Source: Dyadobacter sp. CY326 (GTDB lineage Bacteria > Bacteroidota > Bacteroidia > Cytophagales > Spirosomataceae). Taken from it: DNA of 64,000 bases. This document shows, piece after piece, positions 38,360 to 46,648 of the stretch. The stretch is taken from NCBI RefSeq assembly GCF_021390515.1, contig NZ_JAJUXI010000006.1:62001-126000 (forward strand). The letters run 5' to 3'. Both the position numbers and the translations under genes were made by a program. The notes beneath the pieces were generated by a model. It was not told where the DNA came from. It saw only the letters and a list, made by a program, of their open reading frames with translations, and ran no database searches. The number at the start of each line of letters is the position of its first letter. Within the stretch, counting starts at the first letter, position 1.

Positions 38360-39445
38360 ATGAATTTTGTTAAAACAATTAAAATAAGTTTTTTACTAGG
38401 CATAGCAATTCTGTCGACGACAGGTTGTGAAAAAAAGCAGACGGCCGAAGAAAGAAAAGCCGACAGCCTTGCGCATTGCATTGCCGACGGGATGCCGTCG
38501 CGCGCAGCAGCGATCAAGAATGCGAGTTACGTGACAGAAGGAAAAGGCAATACAACCGGAATGGCGTGGATTGGCGGTGGTAAATTTCTGATGGGCGCTG
38601 ATGAATTTCCAGACTCGCGCCCCATGCATGAAGTTTCTGTCAACGGTTTTTATATGGATAAACACGAAGTTACGAATGCAGAATATGCAGCATTTGTAAA
38701 GGCGACAGGCTATAAGACAATCGCAGAACGGCCCTTGAATCCAGCCGATTATCCGGGTGTTCCTGCCGACAAACTGGTGCCGGGTTCAGCCGTTTTTACA
38801 CCAACCAAAACACAGGTTTCACTTGACAATCCATTGCAATGGTGGAATTACGTTCCGGGCGCCAGCTGGGCTCATCCCGAAGGACCGTCTTCTTCTATTA
38901 AAGGACGTGAAAACTTTCCTGTGACGCATGTTTCCTATGAAGATGCGGCCGCTTATGCAAAATGGGCTGGCAAGCGATTGCCAACCGAGGCAGAATGGGA
39001 ATATGCCGCGCAAGCCGGAAGAGGCAATCACACTTATTATTGGGGCGATCAATTAAAGCCTGGGAACAAGTGGGTTGCAAACATTTATCAGGGCAGCTTT
39101 CCGGATAAAAACACCATTGAAGATGGGTTTCAGGCCGCCGCCCCTGTGCAGACATTTCCTGCCAATCCTTACGGCTTGTATGATATGGATGGCAATGTGT
39201 GGGAATGGTGCGAAGATCTTTACAGACCAGATTATTACCAAAAAAGCCCAAAGGATAATCCAAAAGGCCCATCTGACAGTTACGATCCAGAAGAGCCGGG
39301 TGCAGTGAAACGCGTACAACGGGGCGGTTCTTTCCTTTGCAGTGACGATTATTGCATTCGCTATAAGGCAGGAAGCCGCGGAAAGGGCGAAGTCACAAGC
39401 GGCAGCAACAACTTAGGATTTCGCTGCGTGAAGGATAAAATATAG
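38360..39445 (+). CDS. Lipoprotein formylglycine-generating enzyme (SUMF1/FGE family)
   Basis: Copper-dependent oxidase family that converts the sulfatase active-site cysteine to formylglycine. From the ATG at 38360 the 361-residue product has a lipoprotein signal with lipobox STTGC (Cys23). The FGE domain follows from about residue 60 (MAWIGGGKFLMGADE) with LPTEAEWEYAAQAG, YDMDGNVWEWCED and RGGSF. Both active-site cysteines of true FGEs are conserved as C327 and C332 (FLCSDDYC), followed by RYKAGSRG, so this is not just an FGE-like lectin or kinase-associated relative. The frame extends upstream to 38309, but that start would bury the lipobox. It lies 10 bases after the FAD oxidoreductase and close to a Cys-type sulfatase. 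Confidence 0.92.
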   Translation: MNFVKTIKISFLLGIAILSTTGCEKKQTAEERKADSLAHCIADGMPSRAAAIKNASYVTEGKGNTTGMAWIGGGKFLMGADEFPDSRPMHEVSVNGFYMDKHEVTNAEYAAFVKATGYKTIAERPLNPADYPGVPADKLVPGSAVFTPTKTQVSLDNPLQWWNYVPGASWAHPEGPSSSIKGRENFPVTHVSYEDAAAYAKWAGKRLPTEAEWEYAAQAGRGNHTYYWGDQLKPGNKWVANIYQGSFPDKNTIEDGFQAAAPVQTFPANPYGLYDMDGNVWEWCEDLYRPDYYQKSPKDNPKGPSDSYDPEEPGAVKRVQRGGSFLCSDDYCIRYKAGSRGKGEVTSGSNNLGFRCVKDKI

Positions 39446-39469
39446 TTTGTTTACCAAATAAAGAGGCAT

Positions 39470-40015
39470 ATGCAGTTTATAACCGTTCCTGGCTTGGCCA
39501 GTTCAGGGCCGCAGCACTGGCAAACCATCTGGGAGCAGCAATATCCGCATCTTTTCAGCAGAGTGCAGCAGGAGAATTGGGACTGGCCGGTGAAGGAGGA
39601 TTGGGTCGGGCAATTGGAAAAGCAGATCAATGCATTGACCGGGCCGACGGTGTTGGTAGGTCATAGCCTCGGATGCATGACCATTGCACATTGGGCTGCC
39701 AGTCATGCGTCGGATCACATTAAGGGCGCATTGCTTGTGGCGCCGGCAGATGCAGAAATGTCCAGGCGTTTAAATTTTGTGATCGGGTTTACGCCCATCC
39801 CCATTAAACCTTTTGCATTTAAAACAGTCGTAGTAGCGAGCACCAATGATATATACGCAACCATAAGCAGATCAAAGACTTTTGCTGAGGATTGGGGCAG
39901 TGAATTTGTAAATATTGGAAAGAAAGGTCATATCAATGCAGTCTCAGGATTGGCGGATTGGAAAGAGGGAAAGGCGATATTGGAAGGTCTGAGTGGTGTT
40001 AAACTAGCTGAATAA
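39470..40015 (+). CDS. RBBP9/YdeN-family serine hydrolase
   Basis: Small alpha/beta hydrolase of 181 residues without a signal peptide. The opening FITVPGLASSGPQHWQ, the nucleophile elbow GHSLG (S66), an aspartate in STNDIYA and the late GKKGHIN histidine make a complete catalytic triad. Physiological substrates of this family are unknown. It starts 24 bases after the FGE gene and may be the last gene of that operon. Confidence 0.9.
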   Translation: MQFITVPGLASSGPQHWQTIWEQQYPHLFSRVQQENWDWPVKEDWVGQLEKQINALTGPTVLVGHSLGCMTIAHWAASHASDHIKGALLVAPADAEMSRRLNFVIGFTPIPIKPFAFKTVVVASTNDIYATISRSKTFAEDWGSEFVNIGKKGHINAVSGLADWKEGKAILEGLSGVKLAE

Positions 40016-40066
40016 AATTTAATTATATCTTCTTATCTTTCAAATCAATTTAACAATAACAATCGA

Positions 40067-40681
40067 ATGACTATGAAAAAGATGTTTGTTTTCCTTTTTG
40101 CAGGTGTGCTGTTCAATGCTGCTGCAATCGCTGGCGGTCCTGATAAAAAAGCTGCAGACAAAACCCTCGCAGTGGACGCAAAAAGCAGCACAATAACATG
40201 GGGCGCGAAAAAAGTAACTGGCACACACGCAGGTTCGGTGCCCGTTGAAAGTGGTTCATTGATCGTCGATGGCGACAAATTGAAAGGCGGAACATTCGTT
40301 GCTGATGTAAAATCGCTTGTGGTTACGGATGTAACCGACAAAGATATGAATGGCAAACTGACTGGTCACTTGAAAAGTGATGACTTCTTTTCAGTAGAAA
40401 AACATCCTCAGGCTAAGCTTGTTATCACTTCGGTTACACCAAAAGGCGGCGACGCTTACGATGTTGCAGGTAAATTGACAATCAAAGGCATCACACAGGA
40501 TGTGAAATTCCCGGCAACAGTAAAAGCAGATGCGAAGAAAGTGACTGCCAATGCCAAAGTAACAGTTGATCGCACGAAATATGACATCAAATTCCGTTCG
40601 GCCAATTTCTTTGAAAACCTTGGAGATAAGGCAATTGACAATGATTTCACATTGGATGTGAACCTTGTAGCCAACAAATAA
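40067..40681 (+). CDS. YceI-family periplasmic lipid-binding-like protein
   Basis: A 204-residue secreted protein (signal peptide about 1-23). The YceI lipocalin-like fold is recognisable from STITWGAKKVTGTHAG, the DGDKLKGGTFVADVKSL strand, LKSDDFFSVEKHPQAKLVIT and LTIKGITQDVKFPATV. Family members bind isoprenoid or polyprenoid lipids. A second ATG lies two codons downstream and either could be used. A terminator follows closely, so it is a short transcription unit. Confidence 0.92.
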   Translation: MTMKKMFVFLFAGVLFNAAAIAGGPDKKAADKTLAVDAKSSTITWGAKKVTGTHAGSVPVESGSLIVDGDKLKGGTFVADVKSLVVTDVTDKDMNGKLTGHLKSDDFFSVEKHPQAKLVITSVTPKGGDAYDVAGKLTIKGITQDVKFPATVKADAKKVTANAKVTVDRTKYDIKFRSANFFENLGDKAIDNDFTLDVNLVANK

Positions 40682-40710
40682 GATAAGGTAATTTTAAGAA
40701 AAGTTTGTAT

Positions 40711-40743
40711 AATCCGGCTCGATTCGTTCGAGTCGGATTTTTT
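40711..40743 (+). terminator. Terminator after the YceI gene
   Basis: A 12-bp stem with one G-T wobble (40711-40722 with 40728-40739), a 5-nt loop and a T-run. It lies only about 15 bases before the GH130 start codon, so GH130 transcription must read through it or start within it. Confidence 0.85.
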
Positions 40744-40758
40744 AATTTCATTTTGTTT

Positions 40759-41904
40759 ATGAAAAAAATATTTTCTGTGCTGGCCATAAGCCTCACCTTA
40801 TTTTCAGGAAATGCATTTGCGCAGCAGGAAAACAAACTTCCAGAATGGACATTCGGAGGTTTCCAGCGTCCCGCCGGCGTAAATCCCGTCATTTCCCCTG
40901 ACTCCACTTCCACATTTTTTTGTCCAATGAATAAGAGGCAGATCGATTGGGAATCCAATGACACTTTTAACCCTGCTGCAACCATTAAGGACGGAAAGAT
41001 CGTGGTGCTTTACCGTGCCGAAGACAAGGCCGGCCGGGCCATTGGAAAACGCACTTCCCGCATTGGTTATGCCGAAAGTGAGGATGGAATCACATTTAAA
41101 AGGCGTAAAGAACCCGTTTTATTCCCGGCAGAAGACAACCAGAAAGCAATGGAATGGCCGGGCGGGTGCGAAGATCCGCGCGTTGCGGTCACTGAAGAAG
41201 GATTATATGTGATCATTTACACACAATGGAATCAAGACAAAGCACGGCTGGGCATCGCAACTTCGAAGGATTTGTTAAAATGGGAAAAACATGGCCCGGC
41301 ATTCACCAAAGCATTCAATGGCAAGTTCAATGAAATCTGGTCGAAATCCGGCTCTCTAATCACAAAACTCGTTGGCGACAAGCAGGTTATCGCGAAAATC
41401 AATGGCAAATACTGGCTTTATTTCGGCGAAGCGAATGTAAATCTGGCTTCATCCACAGACCTCATTAACTGGACGCCGGTTGTTGATAAAAATGAAAACC
41501 TGGTCAATCTGATCTCGCCAAGAAAAGGCTTTTTCGACAGTAATTTAACAGAATGCGGCCCGCCAGCCATCGTTACGGACAAGGGAATCGTCCTTTTATA
41601 TAATGGTAAAAATGACAAGGGCGAGGACGGTGACAAGCGGTTTACACCCAATAGTTACTGCGCAGGTCAGGTTTTATTTGATAAAAATGATCCTTCGAAA
41701 GTGCTCGCCAGACTCGATGTTCCGTTCTTCCGGCCGATGGAATCGTTTGAAAAAAGCGGTCAATATGTTGCAGGAACCGTCTTTCTTGAAGGAATGGTCT
41801 ATTACAAGAAAAAATGGCTCCTCTATTACGGCTGCGCCGACTCGCGCGTAGGCGTTGCCATCTACGACCCCGCCAAGAAAACCCCCGGCGACCCACTCCC
41901 GTGA
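40759..41904 (+). CDS. Secreted glycoside hydrolase/phosphorylase, family GH130-like
   Basis: Five-bladed beta-propeller enzyme acting on beta-mannosides or related glycans. From the ATG at 40759 the 381-residue protein has a signal peptide (about 1-21, ending AFAQ). The GH130 hallmark GGCEDPR is at 135-141 (D139 is the likely general acid), and the late LLYYGCADSRVGVA strand also fits the family. The export signal argues for a hydrolase rather than a phosphate-requiring phosphorylase, but this is inference. The stop is followed within 20 bases by a structured intergenic repeat. No SusC/SusD genes flank it. Confidence 0.88.
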   Translation: MKKIFSVLAISLTLFSGNAFAQQENKLPEWTFGGFQRPAGVNPVISPDSTSTFFCPMNKRQIDWESNDTFNPAATIKDGKIVVLYRAEDKAGRAIGKRTSRIGYAESEDGITFKRRKEPVLFPAEDNQKAMEWPGGCEDPRVAVTEEGLYVIIYTQWNQDKARLGIATSKDLLKWEKHGPAFTKAFNGKFNEIWSKSGSLITKLVGDKQVIAKINGKYWLYFGEANVNLASSTDLINWTPVVDKNENLVNLISPRKGFFDSNLTECGPPAIVTDKGIVLLYNGKNDKGEDGDKRFTPNSYCAGQVLFDKNDPSKVLARLDVPFFRPMESFEKSGQYVAGTVFLEGMVYYKKKWLLYYGCADSRVGVAIYDPAKKTPGDPLP

Positions 41905-41922
41905 TGTGCTGGTGCGGATGGT

Positions 41923-42031
41923 GCGAAGCCCCAGCTTCGTACCCACTATTCGCAGGCCTCCGGCCGACCAACCTCCGAAAACCGGCCGGAGGCCTGAAAA
42001 TAAAAATCACGAAGCGAAGCTTCGCGCTAGC
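41923..42031. repeat. Three-hairpin intergenic palindromic element, copy A
   Basis: The first of two related elements in the window. A short hairpin (CGAAGC...GCTTCG at 41924-41939) is followed by a long one (14-bp perfect arms, 41953-41966 with 41983-41996) and a third (CGAAGC/GCTTCG at 42010-42024) ending in GCTAGC at 42026-42031. The first and third hairpins are also inverted copies of each other, so the whole element could fold as a cruciform. It lies between the GH130 and fasciclin genes and is far more GC-rich than its flanks. Confidence 0.9.
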
Positions 42032-42127
42032 CAAAAAAGACAAAAAAGACAATAAAATTTCCAGCATCATCGATCCATCAGAATTTCAAAGGCGTATATC
42101 TGGTATTAAAAAACAAACTTATTACCT

Positions 42128-42682
42128 ATGAAAACGTCAATGAAAATTACAAGCTTTTTGGCAGTGGCTTTGATGACTGCCTTCAGTGCATTTGCGCAAG
42201 AAAAAACAGTAACAGTGGGTGGAGCACCAATGTATCCTTCCAAAAACATCATTGAAAACGCTGTCAATTCCAAAGATCACACAACATTGGTTGCAGCTGT
42301 AAAAGCTGCGGGATTGGTTGAAACATTGTCTGGCACCGGCCCTTTCACTGTGTTTGCACCGGTTAATGCAGCATTCGACGCGCTTCCAGCAGGAACGGTT
42401 GACAACTTGCTGAAACCAGAAAACAAAAGCACATTGACTTCGGTTTTGACTTACCACGTTATCCCTGGAAAAGTTGATTCCAAATCAGTTGCGAAAATGA
42501 TTAAAGACGGAAAAGGCAAAGCAATGGCAAAAACGGTTCAGGGAGCTGAGCTTACTTTTTCGATGGACGGAAAAGACCTGATCGTTACAGATGCGAAAGG
42601 TAACAAAGGAAAAGTAACCATCGCAGACGTGTATCAATCTAACGGCGTCATCCATGTAATTGACAAAGTTTTAATGCCTTAA
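42128..42682 (+). CDS. Fasciclin (FAS1) domain secreted protein
   Basis: A 184-residue exported protein with a signal peptide (about 1-23, ending AFAQ) and one FAS1 domain. The two FAS1 signatures are visible: LSGTGPFTVFAPVNAAFDAL (about 68-87) and the terminal NGVIHVIDKVLMP. The central TYHVIPGKVDS is also typical. FAS1 proteins act in adhesion or matrix contacts. It has its own terminator and appears monocistronic. Confidence 0.93.
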   Translation: MKTSMKITSFLAVALMTAFSAFAQEKTVTVGGAPMYPSKNIIENAVNSKDHTTLVAAVKAAGLVETLSGTGPFTVFAPVNAAFDALPAGTVDNLLKPENKSTLTSVLTYHVIPGKVDSKSVAKMIKDGKGKAMAKTVQGAELTFSMDGKDLIVTDAKGNKGKVTIADVYQSNGVIHVIDKVLMP

Positions 42683-42726
42683 TAATTGAGTTATGTGAAG
42701 TTGGTGAGTGAAGTTGGTTGTGATGT

Positions 42727-42758
42727 GGCGGGGAAGCTTAGGCTTTCCCGCCTTTTTT
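42727..42758 (+). terminator. Terminator after the fasciclin gene
   Basis: An 11-bp stem with one G-T wobble (GGCGGGGAAGC, 42727-42737, with 42742-42752), a 4-nt loop and seven T residues. Confidence 0.92.
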
Positions 42759-42960
42759 TGTGCGCAATGCAGACTTTCCAGATTTTCGAAAACGTGGAAA
42801 GTCTTGTTCAGGCAGGTTAGTACAGGACAGTCGCCCGGATATTTTTAGGAATTTTTGGATATTAATTTCTGCTTTTTTAAGAGTAGTTATCAAAAAAATT
42901 CCCGTTGTTGTAAGGGAAGCCCAATTTCAAGAAGTCACTAAACCAATAAATACAATCCAA

Positions 42961-43725
42961 ATGAATTCCAGATTTATCAGCGCCGGACTTATGCTGGCCG
43001 TTTTAATGACCATTGGAAGCCAGATTTCATGCGTGGCGCAAAAGAAAGAAAAAGGGTTCGTTTCCATTTTTGATGGTAAAACATTGAAGGGATGGGACGG
43101 CGATCCGAAATACTGGAGAGTTGAAAATGGAAATCTTGTAGGAGAAATCACCCCGGAAACCCTTTTGAAAACAAACTCTTTCATCATTTGGAAAGGCGGC
43201 GAGCCCGCAGACTTTGAACTGAAAGGTTCTGTTAAGATCGCAACAGCCGGTAATTCAGGTGTTAATTACAGAAGCGAGCAGTTGACGGACGTTCCATTTG
43301 CATTGAAAGGTTACCAGGCCGACATTGACGGAAAAAACAATTATACAGGCCAAAATTATGAAGAGCGCAAAAGAACAACGCTCGCATATCGCGGTCAAAA
43401 AACGACAATTAAGCCTTACACAGGAGAAAATACACCAGAGGCCGTTCGCGCGGGAGTAAAAGGCAATGCCTGGACGAGTTTGGAAGTGACGGGCTCATTA
43501 GGAAGCTCTGATTCGCTGAAAACGTTGATTAAGAGCGAAGATTGGAATGAGTTTCACATTGTTGCCAAAGGAAATCGCCTGCAACATTACATTAATGGTG
43601 TATTGATGAGTGATGTGACTGATAATGATACAGTTAATGGCAAGAAGAGCGGATTGTTAGGCGTGCAGGTTCACGTTGGCCCACCAATGAAAGTGGAATA
43701 TAAAGATTTGAGAATCAAACAATAA
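42961..43725 (+). CDS. Exported DUF1080 (3-keto-disaccharide hydrolase family) protein
   Basis: A 254-residue concanavalin-like protein of PF06439, a family whose characterised members act on 3-keto-glycosides. The N-terminus is a signal peptide (about 1-26, ending VAQ), with a cysteine at 24 that is only a poor lipobox. Landmarks are FVSIFDGKTLKGWDG, SGVNYRSEQ, GYQADIDG, EDWNEFHIVAKGN and LLGVQVHVGPPMKVEYKDLRIKQ. I chose the ATG at 42961 because it gives the signal peptide; the open frame upstream has no such feature. It opens a run of plus-strand sugar genes. Cleavage of an oxidised glycoside in the periplasm is inferred from family and neighbours. Confidence 0.88.
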   Translation: MNSRFISAGLMLAVLMTIGSQISCVAQKKEKGFVSIFDGKTLKGWDGDPKYWRVENGNLVGEITPETLLKTNSFIIWKGGEPADFELKGSVKIATAGNSGVNYRSEQLTDVPFALKGYQADIDGKNNYTGQNYEERKRTTLAYRGQKTTIKPYTGENTPEAVRAGVKGNAWTSLEVTGSLGSSDSLKTLIKSEDWNEFHIVAKGNRLQHYINGVLMSDVTDNDTVNGKKSGLLGVQVHVGPPMKVEYKDLRIKQ

Positions 43726-43764
43726 TACGATTGCCGACAGCAGGCAGCAACGAATTTTAGTGAA

Positions 43765-44616
43765 ATGAATAAAATAGGATTTAATGTGCTTGCCTGGACG
43801 GCGGCGGTTTCTGACGACCTTTTTCCAATCCTTGATCGATTAAAGGGGATCGGTTATGACGGAGCGGAATTTTATTTAGGCCCTCAGGAATCGGCTGCTT
43901 ATCAGCGCGTTGGAAATTATACCAAAGATCTCGGGCTCGAAACGACGGCTGTGGTAACGGTCGGCGCAAATGAAAATCCGGTGAGCGAGTCGGCGGAGAT
44001 ACGGCAAAAGGCTTTGGATAAGATCAAATGGGCAGTGGACCGGGCGCATGATCTCAATGCAAAAGTGATTTGTGGCCCATTCCATTCGGCGCACACAGTT
44101 TTTGTTAATCGGCCCGCATTGGATCAGGAATATGCATTGGCGGGAGAAGTTTTGCACGCAGCCGCAGATTATGCAGCACAAGCCAACATTACATTCGCAT
44201 TAGAGGCGCTCAATCGTTTTGAATGTTACTTATGCAACACGATGGAGCAATTGCTCAAACTCGTAAAAGCAGCCGATCATCCCAATGTGCGCGCCATGTT
44301 CGACACGCATCATTCCAACATTGAAGAGAAAAAATATTCCACGGCGCTCCAAACCATTGCACCCGTTTTAGCTCATGTGCACATCAGCGAAAACGATCGC
44401 GGAACACCCGGTGACGGACAAGTGCTTTGGGACGATGCTTTTTCATCATTGGCCGCAATCAAATATCAGGGTTGGCTTACGATTGAAGCGTTTTCAAGGA
44501 ATGATCCGGATTTTGCCAATGCAATCGGGGTTTGGCGGGAGTTTTCAGACCCTTGGGACATGGCCGAAAATGGTTACAAGTTTATCCGCGAAATGAGCCT
44601 GAAACACGGCCTTTGA
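43765..44616 (+). CDS. Sugar isomerase/epimerase, TIM barrel (tagatose/psicose 3-epimerase-like)
   Basis: Xylose-isomerase-like TIM barrel of 283 residues, cytoplasmic. The divalent metal ligands of the ketose 3-epimerase group are present: E147 (ALEALNRFE), D180 (FDTHHSN), H206 (HVHISEND) and E241 (LTIEAF). The sequence after H206 (SENDRGTPGDGQ) is also characteristic. It likely interconverts ketohexoses or a related keto-sugar. It follows the DUF1080 gene by 39 bases and precedes the ThuA gene by 23 bases, consistent with an operon. Confidence 0.88.
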   Translation: MNKIGFNVLAWTAAVSDDLFPILDRLKGIGYDGAEFYLGPQESAAYQRVGNYTKDLGLETTAVVTVGANENPVSESAEIRQKALDKIKWAVDRAHDLNAKVICGPFHSAHTVFVNRPALDQEYALAGEVLHAAADYAAQANITFALEALNRFECYLCNTMEQLLKLVKAADHPNVRAMFDTHHSNIEEKKYSTALQTIAPVLAHVHISENDRGTPGDGQVLWDDAFSSLAAIKYQGWLTIEAFSRNDPDFANAIGVWREFSDPWDMAENGYKFIREMSLKHGL

Positions 44617-44639
44617 TCCCAACAAAAGATTCCTGAACC

Positions 44640-45704
44640 ATGCATAAAGTCTTTAAATTATTGCTGATCAGTATTGTTGCATTTGTTTTCAGCTTCAAAA
44701 CCATCAATGCAAAAGCGCAGGGTTTCGACGCCGACAAATATCGTGTCGTTTATAAAGGCGATAAAGGTCCGGGAGCAGGCAAGAACATTGTTTTCATTGC
44801 CACAGACCACGAATATAGAGGCGAAGAGTCGCTGCCCGCATTGGCAAGAATTCTGGCAAAAACTTATGGTTTTACTTGCACCGTCGTATACGCACTCGAT
44901 TCCGCGGGCAACATTTTCCCGGGCGGCTCTGACATTAAGGGCTTGGATGTCCTAGACAAAGCCGATCTGCTGGTTATGTTCATGCGCTTCGCCAGCTTCC
45001 CCGACGCGGAAATGCAGCACATTGACGATTACATCAAACGCGGCGGGCCGGTCGTCGCTTTCCGCACTTCCACCCACGCTTTTGACACAAAAAAGAATCC
45101 CAAATGGGCACATTACGGCTGGGATTACAAAGGCGACAAAACCAACTGGAAGGATGGCTTCGGCGAATATGTGCTGGGCGAAACGTGGGTTTCTCATTAC
45201 GGGACAAATCACAAGCAGTCTTCCAAAATCATTATTGAAAAATCGCAGGAAGCGCATCCAATCATGCGTGGTGTGAAAGATATGTGGGTGCAGTCGGGTG
45301 GTTACACGGCTGAGCCTAAGGGAACTGTGCTTGCCAGAGGCCAGGTTTTGAACGGCATGACGGCCTCTTCTGAGCCCGATAAAACAAAAGAATTGCTGCC
45401 CGTTGCCTGGATCAAGGATTATCAGGTTGAAAATGGCAAAAAAGGGCGCTCCTTCACAACTACACACGGCGCGTCCGAGGATTTATTAAATGAAGGCTTT
45501 CGCCGGATGGTGCTCAATGCCACATTCTGGGCCTTGGGCATGGAAAAGGACACTAAGCCTGACAATAACATTGCTTTTGTGGGCCCTTACAAACCTACAA
45601 CATTCAATTTTAGCGGTTATAAGGCCAATGTTAAACCTTCCGATCTGGCAGGCTGGGATTCGCTCATTATGCCGGGTGAAGTTGTCAAAAAGAAAGCCAA
45701 ATAA
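44640..45704 (+). CDS. Exported ThuA-domain protein
   Basis: A 354-residue secreted protein (signal peptide about 1-26) with the glutamine-amidotransferase-like ThuA fold. Visible are NIVFIATDHEYRGEESLPALA, the YIKRGGPVVAFRTSTHAF strand-turn where a nucleophile would sit, HPIMRGVKDMW and RSFTTTHGASED. ThuA proteins are linked to trehalose and keto-sugar use, but their activity is not settled. In this window it belongs to the sugar block between two TIM-barrel genes. Confidence 0.88.
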   Translation: MHKVFKLLLISIVAFVFSFKTINAKAQGFDADKYRVVYKGDKGPGAGKNIVFIATDHEYRGEESLPALARILAKTYGFTCTVVYALDSAGNIFPGGSDIKGLDVLDKADLLVMFMRFASFPDAEMQHIDDYIKRGGPVVAFRTSTHAFDTKKNPKWAHYGWDYKGDKTNWKDGFGEYVLGETWVSHYGTNHKQSSKIIIEKSQEAHPIMRGVKDMWVQSGGYTAEPKGTVLARGQVLNGMTASSEPDKTKELLPVAWIKDYQVENGKKGRSFTTTHGASEDLLNEGFRRMVLNATFWALGMEKDTKPDNNIAFVGPYKPTTFNFSGYKANVKPSDLAGWDSLIMPGEVVKKKAK

Positions 45705-45738
45705 TTTTTGTTTTGATCAATAATTAAAAAATATTTTA

Positions 45739-46566
45739 ATGTCTCAAACACTTCCATTTCGCTTCGGGTCAGAGGTTTACACCTGGTTTATGAGCAACAA
45801 CGGGCAAACGCATCAGGGCCGGCTGGGGCATATGATTGAAGTCATCGCAAAAGCCGGTTTTACCGGAATTCAACCCATTTTTACCTGGATGGGCGATTTG
45901 ATAGATCCAGACAAACTCGAAGCAAAATTGCAGGAACAAGGCATTGAACTGGCAGCATTGGCACTCGCATTGGATTGGAACGAGGCAGAAGAAACCGAGC
46001 GTGAACGTGAAGTTGCCGACCACGCGATCCAAGTTTTGCAACGCTTTCCAGGCGCGGTTCTGAACACAGTCCAGATCCCCACTGGTCGCCATGATCTTGC
46101 GGAACGTCAAAAGCGACTTGTCAACATTGTAAACACCGTTTCAAGACGCGCGGCGGATAAAGGTGTCACATGCAGTTACCATCCCAATTCACCGCACACA
46201 TCCATTATCCGCACAGCCGAAGATTACAAAATCGTGCTGGAATCGCTGGATTCGACGGTTACGGGCTGGACGCCGGATGTGGGTCACATTATCAATGGCG
46301 ATATGGACCCGTTGTCGAAAATGAAGGAATATCAATCGCTCATCAACCACGTGCATTATAAGGATTGGGACGGAAATCCTGAATTTACATTAATGGGCAA
46401 AGGAAAAGTTGATCTTCTGGGCGTGACACAATGGTTGAAAGACATTAGTTATAGCGGCTGGATCATTTGTGAAGATGAGGGAAAAGAAGCTTTGGAAGAT
46501 CCAGACTTCGTAACAACCCACGATGGCAACTGGATTCAAAACGACCTGATCCCAGCGTTAAAATAA
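45739..46566 (+). CDS. Sugar phosphate isomerase/epimerase-like TIM barrel (second paralogue)
   Basis: A 275-residue xylose-isomerase-like TIM barrel without a signal peptide. Metal-site candidates are the histidine in SYHPNSPHTS, the aspartate in TPDVGHI, the histidine in HVHYKDWDG and the glutamate in IICEDEG. It is clearly distinct from the other two barrels in the block. It follows the ThuA gene by 34 bases. A dehydratase or epimerase role on a keto-sugar or inositol-like compound is possible; the sequence does not decide. Confidence 0.87.
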   Translation: MSQTLPFRFGSEVYTWFMSNNGQTHQGRLGHMIEVIAKAGFTGIQPIFTWMGDLIDPDKLEAKLQEQGIELAALALALDWNEAEETEREREVADHAIQVLQRFPGAVLNTVQIPTGRHDLAERQKRLVNIVNTVSRRAADKGVTCSYHPNSPHTSIIRTAEDYKIVLESLDSTVTGWTPDVGHIINGDMDPLSKMKEYQSLINHVHYKDWDGNPEFTLMGKGKVDLLGVTQWLKDISYSGWIICEDEGKEALEDPDFVTTHDGNWIQNDLIPALK

Positions 46567-46636
46567 GCCCCAGTGGGACTCCCTGTTTCTAGCAACAAAC
46601 ATTTTAATTGGTTTTAGGCCCCAGAGGGCTCCCTGT
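46567..46636 (+). repeat. Pair of 19-20 bp direct repeats (GCCCCAG..GGG..CTCCCTGT)
   Basis: Copy 1 at 46567-46586 (starting right after a TAA stop) and copy 2 at 46618-46636 differ by one substitution and a small indel. Each has a tiny CCCC/GGG self-complementary core. The spacer is AT-rich. They fill the intergenic space between the second TIM barrel and the alpha/beta hydrolase gene. Confidence 0.75.
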
Positions 46637-46648
46637 ACCATTCCACGT

